From positions 8,557,453 through 8,621,452 of the forward strand of contig OX439132.1 in the NCBI GenBank assembly GCA_949318235.1: DNA of 64,000 nt, written 5' to 3'. This document shows positions 50,876 through 61,687 of this stretch, in pieces. Each line of letters opens with the position of its first letter. Positions within the stretch are counted from its first letter, which is position 1. A program made the translations under genes and the position numbers. The DNA is from Ecdyonurus torrentis. Lineage: Eukaryota; Arthropoda; Insecta; Ephemeroptera; Heptageniidae. The notes under the pieces were generated by a model. It did no database searches and was not told where the DNA came from. It was given only the letters and a program-made list of their open reading frames with translations.

Positions 50876-51132
50876 TTACTCATCATCACTGGATGCCGAA
50901 GTATACTCATCCAAAACCATCCCCATGGAGCGAACGGTGTCAAAAAAGGTCTCCACATTATCCTGAACTTCGGGACGTTCGCGGATGATGTCCAGCATGC
51001 TGTGAACGATTTCTTTCGTAGCCTCTATCAAGTTTCGGGCTGCACTGCACACCTGTAAATAAAAAAATAAAAAATAAAAGTTTTTATATACGTTCATATG
51101 TGTGTTTCTTTACATATATGCGTGTGTGTGTC

Positions 51133-51194
<62 letters not shown>

Positions 51195-52191
51195 AGTGTG
51201 TGTGTTTTAACTTACATTGATATTTGTCCGTTCGTTCCTACGTCTATAGTATGGGGTTTGTTGTCTCGGCTGGTTATGATAGGCGGTCACCGAACTCCTA
51301 CGAACTCGACGTGTGCGGGGAGTATCTTGCAGATTCGGAGTGATGGGTGATACGTTAATTGGAGCGTAATTATCTCTGCTTGATGGTCCAGGTTGTGGCG
51401 TAGAGCTTCTTTCTGGCTCCAGCTGAGAGCTCCAATCTTCGGGCTGCCATCCCAAGTATTCAATATTTTGAAGTGGGGATTGTAAAATATCAAGGGGTTG
51501 CTGACCCTCGATATTTTCTTCATTTTCTGCATGGTTTGGTGAATTTAATATTATTAAATTACCAAATGAGTTGTTCTGATCATGAACGTCATGCGGGATC
51601 TGCTCCAACATGTTGATATGGTTATTATATAAAAATTGTTCCATATCAGGGTGTGGTGGGGGGACAGGCAAGCCCTCTAATTCATTTACGAGAAAATGAT
51701 TATTGTCTTCGATGGGCACGTCGAATACCACTGGCTCAGGCTGATACAGACGAGGCACATGAACGCAACCGTTATTAATGCGTTCACGTCGATTTTCCAG
51801 GCGAAAACGCTGAATGCTGATCTGTGCGAAGCGGTTTGCTTGCAGAAATATGGCCTCAGCTGGATCGGTAACAACGATAAAATCATCATTGTTCTCAGTA
51901 GCATTTGACAAGAACGTCATTCTGCTATCTGTTGAGACACCCGAGTCTTTACTTTCCTATAAAATAAAAGAAAATAAATAACGTGTTTTGTCTTAACACG
52001 AAAAAAAAAAAGAAAAAAAAAAGAAAAAAAAAAGGAAAGAAAAAAGAAAAAAAAAAGAAGAAGAAAAAAAAAGAAAAAAAAGGTGGCATACTTACATTTA
52101 ATTCAATTGTTGATTGGCTGTCGTGAAGATTAGCCATAGCTTGCTCAATTTCGGCTAAAACTTCTTCTCCTGAATCATAAGAGTCATCCAT
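50876..52191 (-). CDS. Unrecognised three-exon gene, antisense and nested in the polymerase intron
   Basis: Exons 52191-52096, 51956-51216 and 51052-50876 each join in phase 0, with GTAAG donors and ATAG/ACAG acceptors, to 337 codons plus stop. The start MDDSYDSGEEVLAEIEQAM is acidic, with a second DSG motif (DSGVST) at the head of exon 2. Exon 2 contains a compact stretch around DPAEAIFLQANRFAQISIQ and then a Pro/Ser/Gln-rich tail ending in basic RTRRVRRSS and YYRRRNERT. Exon 3 is predicted helical (ARNLIEATKEIVHSMLDII) and ends in acidic ASSDDE. AATAAA (50794-50789, minus) lies ~82 bases after the stop. It could be an early or regulatory gene of the element or a captured host gene; I recognise no domain. 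Confidence 0.75.
51137..51191. repeat. (TA)n microsatellite in the antisense gene's second intron
   Basis: About 27 TA units between exons 2 and 3 of the minus-strand gene. Confidence 0.9.
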
Positions 52192-52231
52192 AATGATAAG
52201 AGCGAAAAACGTATAACTAGTCACTTTGAAT

Positions 52232-52243
52232 CGCTTCTATACT
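52232..52243 (-). promoter_or_regulatory. TATA-like box of the antisense gene
   Basis: Minus strand AGTATAGAAGCG, about 40 bases before the ATG at 52191. It matches the polymerase box AGTATATAAGCG at 11 of 12 positions. A duplicated TACAGTACAGT word lies just upstream. Confidence 0.5.
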
Positions 52244-52261
52244 GTACTGTATAAACTGTAC

Positions 52262-54990
52262 TGTATTTTTTATTGCAACACAGGTGAATAGAAATAGTTC
52301 CGCAAAAGTGGAGTTTTATTTTTTTTGTCCCCCTTTTCAAAACGCTGACGCCATCTAGGGTAGTCAGGGTAAAAGATTTCCACCTGTTTGTTTTGAAATA
52401 ATGTTTGAAAAAAAAATATTTATTTGCAAAAGCATAACTTATGTTTTCAATATTTTAAGACGTTCTGTTTTATAAATATTGTGTATTTTAAACAAATTTT
52501 AGCTTTTTTTTTTGTAGTGATGATATTTTTCGTCATTTTTTTTTTATACCGTACGTTTTTCATTTCTTTTTTTACATTTTTAAATGTTATTTACATCTTG
52601 ATAAGTACTTTTAAATATTCATAGGTAATTTTGGACTATTTTTGCGAAATAATTTTACATTTTTTTTTATGACATAAAGATTTCAAAATATTTCAATATT
52701 TAATTAACATCTTAGTGTTTTTTATGTATTTATTATTCTCCTTTCGAGTTTTATAATAATTTTTGAAACTTTAAATTGAGTTTTTTCAACTTTTTTTGTT
52801 TGTTTTTCATTAATTTTTAAGTGATTTTTTCACTATGTAAGAGTAATTTTCAGTGATATTTTTAGTGATTTTTTCAATTTTATAGTGCTTTTTTATGATT
52901 TTCATGCCTTTTTTTTTACTTTTGATATGTTTATTTATTAATTTTAAAAACTTTTTAATGTTTGCATTTATTTTTTTTGCACTTTTTTTACCCTTTTGAG
53001 AAAAAGTTTTTCATTGTTTTTGTGTTTTTATGACATTAAGATTTCAAAATATTTCATTACTTAATTGAAATCTTAGTGTTTTTCATGTGTTTATTATTCG
53101 TCTCTCGAGTTTTATAAAGATTTTTGGCACTTTCAATTGAGTTTTTTCAACTTTTTTGTTTGTTATTAGTTGTTTTTTTTTTTATTTTTTCACTATTTAA
53201 GAGTAATTTTCATTGATATTTTTAGTAATTTTTTTAATTTTATAGTGCTTTTTTTATGTTTTTCATGCCTTTTTTTTTACTTTTGATATCATTATTTATT
53301 AATTTTAAAAACTTTTTAATGTTTGCATTTATTATTTTTGCACTTTTTTTACCCTTTTGAGAAATAGTTTTTCATTGCTTTTGTGTTTTTATGACATTAA
53401 GATTACTAAATATTTCATTATTTAATTGAAATCTTAGTGTTTTTCATGTGTTTATTATTCGTCTCTCGAGTTTTATAAAGATTTTTGGCACTTTCAATTA
53501 AGTTTTTGTATTTGTTTTAGTGTGTTTTTAGTTGATTTGATAGTGATTTTTCCTTATTTAAGAGTTATTTTCAGTGATATTTTCATTTTAATAGTGCTTT
53601 TTTCAGTGTTTTTCATGCATTTTTTTACTTTTTATATTTTTTTTAGAAATTTTAAAATCATTTTTATGTTTGCATTTATTAATTTTGCACTTTTTTGTTG
53701 CACTTTTTTTAGTGAATTAAAATTTTTTTAAAGTGATTTTTAAGTGTTTTTCATAGTTTTTATAAAATTTCTTGAATTTATTTAGTAAATTTTTTAACTT
53801 TTTAAAGTTTTAATCTATAATTTTTCATTATTTTTTTTACTTTTTTTAGAGTTTTTTTTAGTGATTTTTCATTATTTTAGTGATATTTTTAAGAGATATT
53901 TTCTTTTTTTTTTTACTGTTTTTTTTTAGTTTTTTCCATGGTTTTTCTGTCTCTTTTATGTTTATTCAGTATTTTTGGAAACTTTTTTAAACCTTTTTTA
54001 TAATTTTTGCGAATTTTTTACACTGTTTATAAATTAAATTTTCATAATTTAAGTTACCGTGAATGTTTTTTAGTGTTTTTTTTCCCTTGTTTTTAAGTTA
54101 ATAAGTACTTTTCGACCGTTATTTGGTATTTTATTTTATAAAATTTTGTATTTGTTTAAGCTTTTAAATGGTTTTTGCATTACTGGAGTTTTTATGTTTT
54201 TTATAACTTTTTAATATTTACTTAGTAATTTCTGATTGTTTTATACAATTTTTGCTTTTTGTTTTTACACTGTTTCTAAGAGAAATTTTTATTATTTTTT
54301 TTATTTTTTTTTTCTTATAGTGTTTTCGTAATTGATAAGTATTTTTGACCGTTCTCTTATACTTTTTTGAGTTATCTTTATAAATTTTGATAGTTTTACA
54401 GATTTTCATTTCAATTTTTTGAATGTTTTAATAACTACATTTTTCATATTTTATAGTAATAATATTTTTACTTCTTAGAGTTTTTTTTAATGTCATTTTT
54501 TTTTGCAATTTTTATATTGACTTTTTTATTTCTTTGATAATTTGTTTAGTTTTATACCTTTTTTTAAGTTTTATAGTTATTTTTGACACTTTATTAGAAT
54601 TTTCCCTTTATTATTACATTTTTTTAACATTTTGCTGTAAGCTATTTTTCATTATTTTTTTTTCTTACTTTTTTGTGTTCAAAAATGTAAATAAACATTA
54701 TTTTAAGATTACTTGATCTTTTTTCAGCACTTTAATTTTTTGACACTTTAAATTGTTTTTATATCCCCTTTTTGTCATTAATTTTTGTATTTTATTCATA
54801 CTTTGATCATATTTATATTTAGGACACTATTGTTTTATTTTTATTTTCAGAAAAAATATTCCAAACAAATTATTTAATTTATATTGTATACAAGATTTAA
54901 CAAAGGTTTTTTATTATTACAGCCTAGCTTTTACCATACTTAAAAATAAAATAAAACATGTCTTAATAAGTTTTAAGGCAAATATCTAAT
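52262..54990. repeat. 2.7-kb T-rich, low-complexity tract
   Basis: The plus strand is overwhelmingly T, with recurring words such as TTTTTAGTG and TGATTTTT, and few A-rich counterparts. Frames across it are Phe/Ile-rich by-products. It lies inside the putative polymerase intron. Confidence 0.85.
52671..53750. repeat. Three tandem copies of a 361-bp unit
   Basis: Units start GACATAAAGATTTC (52671), GACATTAAGATTTC (53032) and GACATTAAGATTAC (53393), an exact 361-base spacing. Each continues with AAATCTTAGTGTTTT-like and CGAGTTTTATAA words. Copies 2 and 3 are closest, and copy 3 decays toward its end. Confidence 0.8.
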
Positions 54991-55013
54991 TGAGTTTTTT
55001 TGTTATGTTACAG

Positions 55014-58000
55014 AATATTTGAATGTCATCGGTGTTCTAAAAAGCTAACAAGAGCATGGAGCCTGAAGCAGCATATCACACACACATGTAAGAAGAAACC
55101 TAAAAAGAATCATCAGAAGAAAATAACAGATTTTTATAAATCTTCAAGCAATTCTAAAGTACAAAATCAGGAAGATATTGATTTATTTGAGTCGTCACAA
55201 AACCCACAAGAAAATGGCAAAGTTGAAGCAAATTTTAAAACGCTTCAAAATAAAATGAAAAAAAATGAAGAAAATCTAAGTCAATCTCAAGAAATAATAG
55301 AATCTTCACAGCCAATATTTGATACAGAGATGATGAAAAATATAAGAGAATATGAAGAATATTTAAGAAAAACAAACAAAGACAATTCTTGTCTCTTTAC
55401 ATGTCAACATTGTCAAAGAAAATGCTCCAATGCATGGAATCTAAAAAGACATAAACAAAAGTCTTGTCCCATGATAAGAAAAGCTCTCGCGCCAGAGGAA
55501 GATCTTGTGCAGCCACCTGATGCAACACCTTACAGAGGTCATACCATCCCACATCATGGAATATATAAATGTGATCATTGTGAAAAGCAATTTAATGGAA
55601 AAAGCACATTAAAAATGCACATTCAACGCTCATGTAAAACCAATCGTCTTAAGCCAGATCGATCAAAACCCCAAATTAGGCGTGGACAGAAAAACCCTCT
55701 TCTTCAAGGTGATATATACCGTACAGAGTCTGCTTTTAATAAGTACCTTACTAACTATCAAGTAATGAATAACAAAAATTGCAAACAAACACTCGAATTT
55801 TTGGAAAGCAAGCGACCTTCAATAAAACGGATATTGGAGTATGATTTGCAAATTAAGAAATGCTTGAAATTCAACGCAGATTTAGAATTGGTATTACAAG
55901 CACCAGATGGAGAAGTAATGGACTGGTCTATGAAAACTGCAAACATACCTATTTATGCTGCAACTGATATTGATGACGTGTTGACCGAACAGTTTAATAT
56001 CTTACAGTACAGGCTTGAAGACGAAATGTTAAGGGGATCTGGGTGGACTGTCGTTGCAATTCTTAATGTCATGATTAGAACAAGTAAATACGAACCCCTT
56101 AGGGGGAGTTCATATATTAAGTTACCCTCCAAAATCCTAAGAAGAAATGCAATAATAAATCCATTGAATTTTCATGACGATAAATGTTTCAAGTATGCTG
56201 TACTAGCAAGTTGTTATCACGGATATAATGCAGGTAGATTATCAAACTTGCTAAAACATGAAAGTGAATTCAATTGGGATGGGCTTACATACCCTGTAGC
56301 ACTTAAAGATATTCAAATATTTGAGCAAAATAATGTCGACGTAAGTGTTAGTGTTTACGCAATTGAAGAAAATGGAATCATTGCTCCACAAAAAGTTGCT
56401 GAGCCCAAAGCCCGACACATTGACCTTCTCCTACTTACTGAAGATGCTAAAAGTCAAGAAGAAGAAGAAGAAGAAGAAGAAGAAGAAGAAGAAGAACAAG
56501 AAGAACAAGAAGCAGAAGAAAAAGAAGATAGAGAAGAAGAAGATAATCCTACGTATAAAATGCATTACACATACATAAGACATTTTGAAAGACTATTTGG
56601 TTCTCAAATATCTAAAAAAGGAAATCGAAAGTACATATGCAAGAGATGTTTAACTCACCACTCAACTAAAAATCTGTTAACAGATCATCAAATTCATTGT
56701 AAAAAATATCCTGTAGCTAGAATTCTTATGCCCAAATCTAAAGAAATTTTTCTAGAAAATGGCGAATCTAAGCTGGAAAAACCCATTGTAAAATTCAATC
56801 AACCTCAACATTCCTCAAGAGTCCCCGTTGTAGTTTATGCCGATTCAGAAGCGATGTTAGTGAACTGTGAAGGTCCAAATAATGATCCGGCTTTATCATC
56901 CTCTACTACAAAGCAGAATCACGTTCCGATGAGTTTCGGTTATTTTGTATTTTCTGACTTACCGAAAGAAATCATGGCTGGGATACCCCTCAATGAGAGA
57001 ATCATTAGTAATGCCGTAAATCCTACCAAGGCATTTTTAAATGATCTTGTGGAATACAGCCAAAAAATGAAAATAATTTATGCAATGAATGAAAAAATGC
57101 ATGAGCTTACTACTGAAGAACAAAAATCATATGATAAATCGAAAAAGTGTTATATGTGTAAAAAATCTTACAATGAAAAAGATTCTAAAGTTAGAGATCA
57201 CTGTCATATCACTGGAAAATATAGGGGTCCAGCACATAACAATTGTAACATTAAAGCAGAAAATCCTAAATTTCTACCTGTATACCTACATAATAATTCA
57301 CACTATGATGGTCATTTCATTATCAAGCAATTAGGAGATATCGATGCTAAAATTAAAATCATTCCTAATACTTCAGAGAATATGATTACATTCTCTATCA
57401 TCCCAAAAAATGGCATAGAAATTCGATTTCTTGATTCATTTCGATTCATGTCTACTAGTTTGGATAACTTGTCAAGAAACTTGACCCGTGAAATGTTAGT
57501 GAACGTTAAGAAACATTTTGGGGAGGAGCATATTGAATTATTACGTAGAAAAGGTGTGTTCTGTTATGATTATATTGACAGCCCTGAAAAATTAAAAGAA
57601 ACTAAACTGCCACCATTCAAAGACTTCTATAGCAAGCTATATGAAAGTGATATTACAAAAAACGATTACAGGCATGCTTGCGAAGTATTTAAAACTTTCA
57701 AATGCAAAAATATAGGCGAGTACAGTGATCTCTACCTAAAACTCGACGTACTTTTGCTTGCTGACATTTTTGAAGCATTTCGTCAAGTATGTCTTAAAAC
57801 TTATGGCTTAGACCCTTGCTGGTATTACACCGCTCCGGGGTTAGCATGGAATGCAGCACTCAGAAAAACAAAAGTTGAACTCGAGCTGATTCAAGATGAG
57901 GAGATGCTGCTTATGATTGAAAAAGGAATTCGTGGTGGTGTTGCACAATGTATCAAAAGATATGCAAGAGCTAGAAATATTTACTTAGGGGAAACTGATA

Positions 58001-59316
58001 AAAAATATAAGAAATTTATAGCGTATTTGGACGCTAATAACCTTTATGGCTGGGCAATGTGCCAGCTGTTGCCAAAAAATGAATTTTGTTGGTCAGATCC
58101 AAAATTATTTTCTGCAGAATTTATAAAAAATTTAAAACCTGACCAGTCAAAGGGGTATATATTAGAGGTAGATGTTAATTATCCTACAGAACTACATGAC
58201 AGACATAGAGACTTGCCATTTTTACCAGAAACACGTGTACCACCTGGTGGCAAAAATCCAAAACTTCTTACTACCTTATTTCACAAAGAGAGATACGTGG
58301 TGCACTACAGGCTTCTTCAGCAAGCTCTAAACAACGGTCTACAACTCGTCAAAGTTCATAGAGTTATTGCCTTCCACCAGTCTGATTGGTTGAAAGAATA
58401 CATAGACATGAATACAAGTAAAAGACAAACAGCCACAAATGCGTTTGAAAAAGATTTTTTCAAACTGATGAACAATGCAGTTTTTGGGAAAACAATGGAG
58501 CAAGTACGCAATAGAATAAACCTGGAGGTTGTTAACAACATCAAAAGATTGCGCAAGTTAATCAAAAGTCCTTTCTTTAAAAGAAGAATTATATATGATG
58601 AAAACTTGTGTGCTGTGTTGAGCCAAAAGAAGACTGTTACCATGTGTAAACCAATATATGTTGGAATGAGTATCCTAGACTTATCAAAAGAACTCATGTA
58701 TGACTTCCACTATAACACGATGTTACCACGCTACGGTACTGCACTCTCGTTATGTTACATGGACACTGATTCATATATATATTTCATAGACGGTGTGGAC
58801 TTGTATGCGGAAATGCTTAAACATAAGCATGATTTTGACACGTCAGACTACCCTCTTAACAATGCATTACATGATGATACAAATAAGAAAGTATTAGGCA
58901 AATTCAAAGATGAAGCCAATTCAATTCCTGTTAAGTCATTTGTAGGATTAAAAGCTAAAATGTATGCTCTAAAATATGGTAAAAACGTAATTAAACGTGC
59001 AAAAGGTGTTAAGAAGCATGCTTTAACCAAGAAAATTAGTTACTTAGACTATGTACGTTGCCTTAAATATAATACAATAAACCGTGTTCAATTTCGTATG
59101 ATCCAAAATAAGGAACATATGTTGTTTACAAAAGAAGTGAACAAAGTATCTCTAACATCTCTGGATGATAAAAGATTTATTCTTCCAAATCGAGTAGATA
59201 CGCTCCCTCATGGCCATCATTTAATACCATCCATTGTAGAAGAAATGAGTTATTATGAAGATGAGGATTTTGACATGTCTCATATTTGTACAGATGATGA
59301 GGAAGAGTGTTTATAA
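55014..59316 (+). CDS. POLB: Polinton protein-primed family B DNA polymerase, main exon
   Basis: Replicates the element from a protein primer. With the proposed first exon it is 1,442 residues. Order (residue numbers of the spliced form): three C2H2/C2HC fingers (CHRCSKK; CQHCQRK, near nt 55400; CDHCEKQ, near 55570); a poly-Glu run (~491-520, nt 56458 on); another finger (YICKRC, near 56630); Exo I YADSEA (D619); an inserted endonuclease VII-like Cys/His motif (CYMC at 721, DHCHITGKYRG at 737); Exo II YDGHF (D774); Exo III YLKLDVLLLAD (D920, D926); pol motif A LDANNLYGWAM (D1015); motif B KLMNNAVFGKT (1159 on); motif C YMDTDS (D1259, D1261); KxY-type LKAKMY (~1324). All catalytic residues are present, there are no internal stops, and the C terminus is acidic. 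The first in-frame ATG in this exon lies after finger 1, hence the spliced start. Confidence 0.96.
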
Positions 59317-59320
59317 TAAA
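59315..59320 (+). promoter_or_regulatory. Polyadenylation signal overlapping the PolB stop codon
   Basis: TTATAATAAAA: the stop TAA is 59314-59316 and AATAAA is 59315-59320. Such overlap is typical of compact viral genomes. Confidence 0.5.
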
Positions 59321-59611
59321 ATTAATATGCATTACATGGTGTTATGTTTATGAAATGATATGTGTGAATGTGTGTGTGCTTTGCTCTACAGTGTGGAAAT
59401 AGTTGTAAGTAAATTTAAAAAATTTGTTGTATATAAAATGTATATGTTACGAAATTTAAACTTTGTCATAAATTAAATATAATACAATATTTGTGTAACT
59501 AATATGTATATTTTGTTTTAATGTATAAAGTTGCATCTAAAAAATAATAAAAATATATTTTTCTCTATATATTACTTGTATTATCTATTCCTATCTCATT
59601 TTAACTTTAGA

Positions 59612-60280
59612 ATGCAGTGGCAACATACGTTTACATCTATCATTGCTGGACCTACATCATGTGGGAAAAGTGTTTTTGTCTCAAAATTTTTAGAAAACAT
59701 AGATGTAATGGTTAACGTAAAATTTAAAGAAATAATTTGGTGCTATGGTGAAAGTCAACCTTTGCATGAAAAGCTGAAATCTAGAGTTAAAATACCTATG
59801 AGGTTTATAGAAGGTTTACCTGATTTAAGTGACATAGCTGCGGAGAAACTACCACCACCTAGACTTTTAATCGTAGATGACTTGATGAGAGAAACTAATG
59901 GTAGCATAGTAGATATATTTTCTAAAGGTAGTCATCATAGAAACATAAGCATTATATTTATCACCCAAAATATTTTTCATCAAGGCAAAGGTAGCAGAGA
60001 TATGAGTTTAAATTCACATTACATAGTGTTCTTTAAGAATCCTAGAGAGAAGAATCAGGCATTGCATTTTGCAAGACAAGTATATCCTGAAAATCCTAAA
60101 TTCATACAAGAAGCCTATCTAGATGCCACGTCGAAGCCACACTCCTACTTGCTGTTTGACATGAAGCAGAGTACACCCGACGCCTTCAGATTCCGAGCCG
60201 AGATATTTCCTGGGGAATCTAATACGGTGTACGTACCTAAAAATGGTGGTAAGGATGTAACACAATATTTTGCTATATAA
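59612..60280 (+). CDS. ATP: Polinton DNA-packaging ATPase (FtsK/HerA, A32-like)
   Basis: 222 residues from the ATG at 59612. That start is preferred because the Walker A motif follows it closely and the 27 upstream residues of the open frame are Asn/Tyr/Phe-rich leader-like sequence. Walker A is GPTSCGKS (59648-59671), Walker B LLIVDD (~59864-59884), followed by the sensor-like stretch IIFITQNIFHQG. In Polintons and related viruses this ATPase drives the genome into the capsid. TTTAACTTTAG directly before AATGCAG looks like a splice acceptor, so a spliced leader is possible. Intact. Confidence 0.93.
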   Translation: MQWQHTFTSIIAGPTSCGKSVFVSKFLENIDVMVNVKFKEIIWCYGESQPLHEKLKSRVKIPMRFIEGLPDLSDIAAEKLPPPRLLIVDDLMRETNGSIVDIFSKGSHHRNISIIFITQNIFHQGKGSRDMSLNSHYIVFFKNPREKNQALHFARQVYPENPKFIQEAYLDATSKPHSYLLFDMKQSTPDAFRFRAEIFPGESNTVYVPKNGGKDVTQYFAI

Positions 60281-60313
60281 GTTTGATACAAGGTTTATTA
60301 AAATTAGTTCAAA

Positions 60314-60631
60314 ATGCGCACTGTAAAGCGTTACTTGCCCACTCTCTTAAAGCTCCGTAAATCTAGCGCTAAGGATCGTCAGAAACTGTTAGAAAAAGTA
60401 GATGATAAAGTTATTCATGTTATTTGTGAATGTGCTCATAATTGCTTAAATAGTAACATACCGCTCAATTCGTCACAGTATAAGAAGTTATCGCGTCATA
60501 AACGCACGTTGCGCCGTCTTTGTAAAAAAGGTGATACTTTAAAGAAAAAAAGGTCTATCATTAAGCAGACAGGGGGTTTCTTATTACCTTTACTTGCACC
60601 TCTCATTGGATACCTTTTACAAAACATTTAA
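60314..60631 (+). CDS. Small basic protein with hydrophobic C terminus, Polinton accessory
   Basis: 105 residues. The N-terminal three quarters are basic and helical (KRYLPTLLKLRKSS, HKRTLRRLCKKGDTLKKKR); the end is glycine-rich and hydrophobic (GGFLLPLLAPLIGYLL). It lies 34 bases after the ATPase and 2 bases before the next frame. Proteins of this shape recur beside capsid genes in adintovirus-like elements, and the tail recalls adenovirus pX/mu-type virion peptides. DNA binding or membrane lysis are guesses. Confidence 0.75.
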   Translation: MRTVKRYLPTLLKLRKSSAKDRQKLLEKVDDKVIHVICECAHNCLNSNIPLNSSQYKKLSRHKRTLRRLCKKGDTLKKKRSIIKQTGGFLLPLLAPLIGYLLQNI

Positions 60632-60633
60632 AT

Positions 60634-61686
60634 ATGATTCATGGTAAAAAAATGATGCTCATTACACCTGATATTCTTGACAGGTTGAAAGCACCAACCT
60701 TGGGAGAAAATCCAGTATCTAATTTAGATATGGAGATGCAAAATATATTGCAAGCCAAAAATATCAGTGATCAAGACAAATGGATTTGGTATGAGCAAAC
60801 GTTGCAAAAATATATGAAGGGTGTTCGAAATATGAGAGAACCTATTAAAATACCTCTAATAACAGAAGATACAGATTTAAGGTCTATTAATCGTTCTCGT
60901 TCAAATAGTTTATTTTCAAGTCAAAGATCACTTGGTAGTTTTGCATCGTCTAATTCGCGCCCGGATTGGCCCCCGAGCCCGCCCCCGAGCCCGCCACCGA
61001 TCCCACCGCGGAGCCAACCACCGATACCGCCGCAAAGCCCGTTTCAGCAGAGCATGACACCGTTGAATGACCGCGCTTTAGCGAATGCGTTTCAAAGTTA
61101 TCCCCCGGTACCGCAAGAAAACTATGACCGTAGCAGGAGCGAAGATGCGGCTACATTAGAGTTTTACAAAAAGTTTAAAAATAATAAAAAAAAAGTTAAA
61201 AGGTTAACTAAAACTATAGGAAAAAATAAAAATGTTGAAAATATAGAAATGCTTGAGGAACGTCGGGGCTTAAAAAGAAATGCTAATAATATATTTGATT
61301 CACGTCTGTGGATGAGACCTCCCAAATGTAAAAAGAAATCACTTGCATCAACCGTTAAAATTAGGAATATTAAACGTTCGGCTACCTGTCAACGGGTTTT
61401 AAAAAGAGATGCTAATAATATATTTGATTCACGTCTGTGGATGAGACCTCCGAAACTTAAAAGGAAATCCACCGTATCAACAGTTAAAAAAAGGGCTCGT
61501 AAACGTTTAGCTACCTCACAACTATCGCTTAAAAACGGTCAAAGGTATATAAAGAACAGCGCATTATTTCTAGGTTTAGATGAGAGAAAAAATCGTAAAC
61601 GTAAACTTAATGTTAAAAATTGGTGGAATGATAAATATTTAGCAATTCCGCGGAAGAAGAAACGTTGGCAAACCTTAACCTTGTAA
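60634..61686 (+). CDS. Polinton accessory protein: helical N terminus, Pro-rich linker, basic duplicated C terminus
   Basis: 350 residues. The N terminus (MLITPDILDRLKAP, SDQDKWIWYEQTLQKYMK) is a helical unit I associate with Polinton accessory proteins of animals. Then come a Ser/Arg stretch and a striking Pro-rich linker (PSPPPSPPPIPP), coded by locally GC-rich DNA at 60955-61140. The C-terminal half is very basic and holds an in-frame direct repeat of 43 codons (DNA from ~61271 and ~61400; both copies contain ANNIFDSRLWMRPPK). The frame ends one base before the integrase. A virion or core DNA-binding role is inferred from charge and position. Confidence 0.75.
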   Translation: MIHGKKMMLITPDILDRLKAPTLGENPVSNLDMEMQNILQAKNISDQDKWIWYEQTLQKYMKGVRNMREPIKIPLITEDTDLRSINRSRSNSLFSSQRSLGSFASSNSRPDWPPSPPPSPPPIPPRSQPPIPPQSPFQQSMTPLNDRALANAFQSYPPVPQENYDRSRSEDAATLEFYKKFKNNKKKVKRLTKTIGKNKNVENIEMLEERRGLKRNANNIFDSRLWMRPPKCKKKSLASTVKIRNIKRSATCQRVLKRDANNIFDSRLWMRPPKLKRKSTVSTVKKRARKRLATSQLSLKNGQRYIKNSALFLGLDERKNRKRKLNVKNWWNDKYLAIPRKKKRWQTLTL

Positions 61687-61687
61687 A

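Larger units (their letters stand above)
50657..55013 (+). other. Putative 4,357-base intron of the Polinton polymerase gene
   Basis: Opens GTAAGT and ends TTACAG. It encloses an antisense spliced gene (50876-52191), a (TA)n array at 51137-51191 and a T-rich low-complexity tract with a 361-bp tandem repeat. Confidence 0.5.

Noticed and set aside
52424..54716. Phe/Ile-rich frames in the T-rich tract as membrane proteins
   Set aside because: Low-complexity DNA; the tandem copies do not conserve any of the frames.
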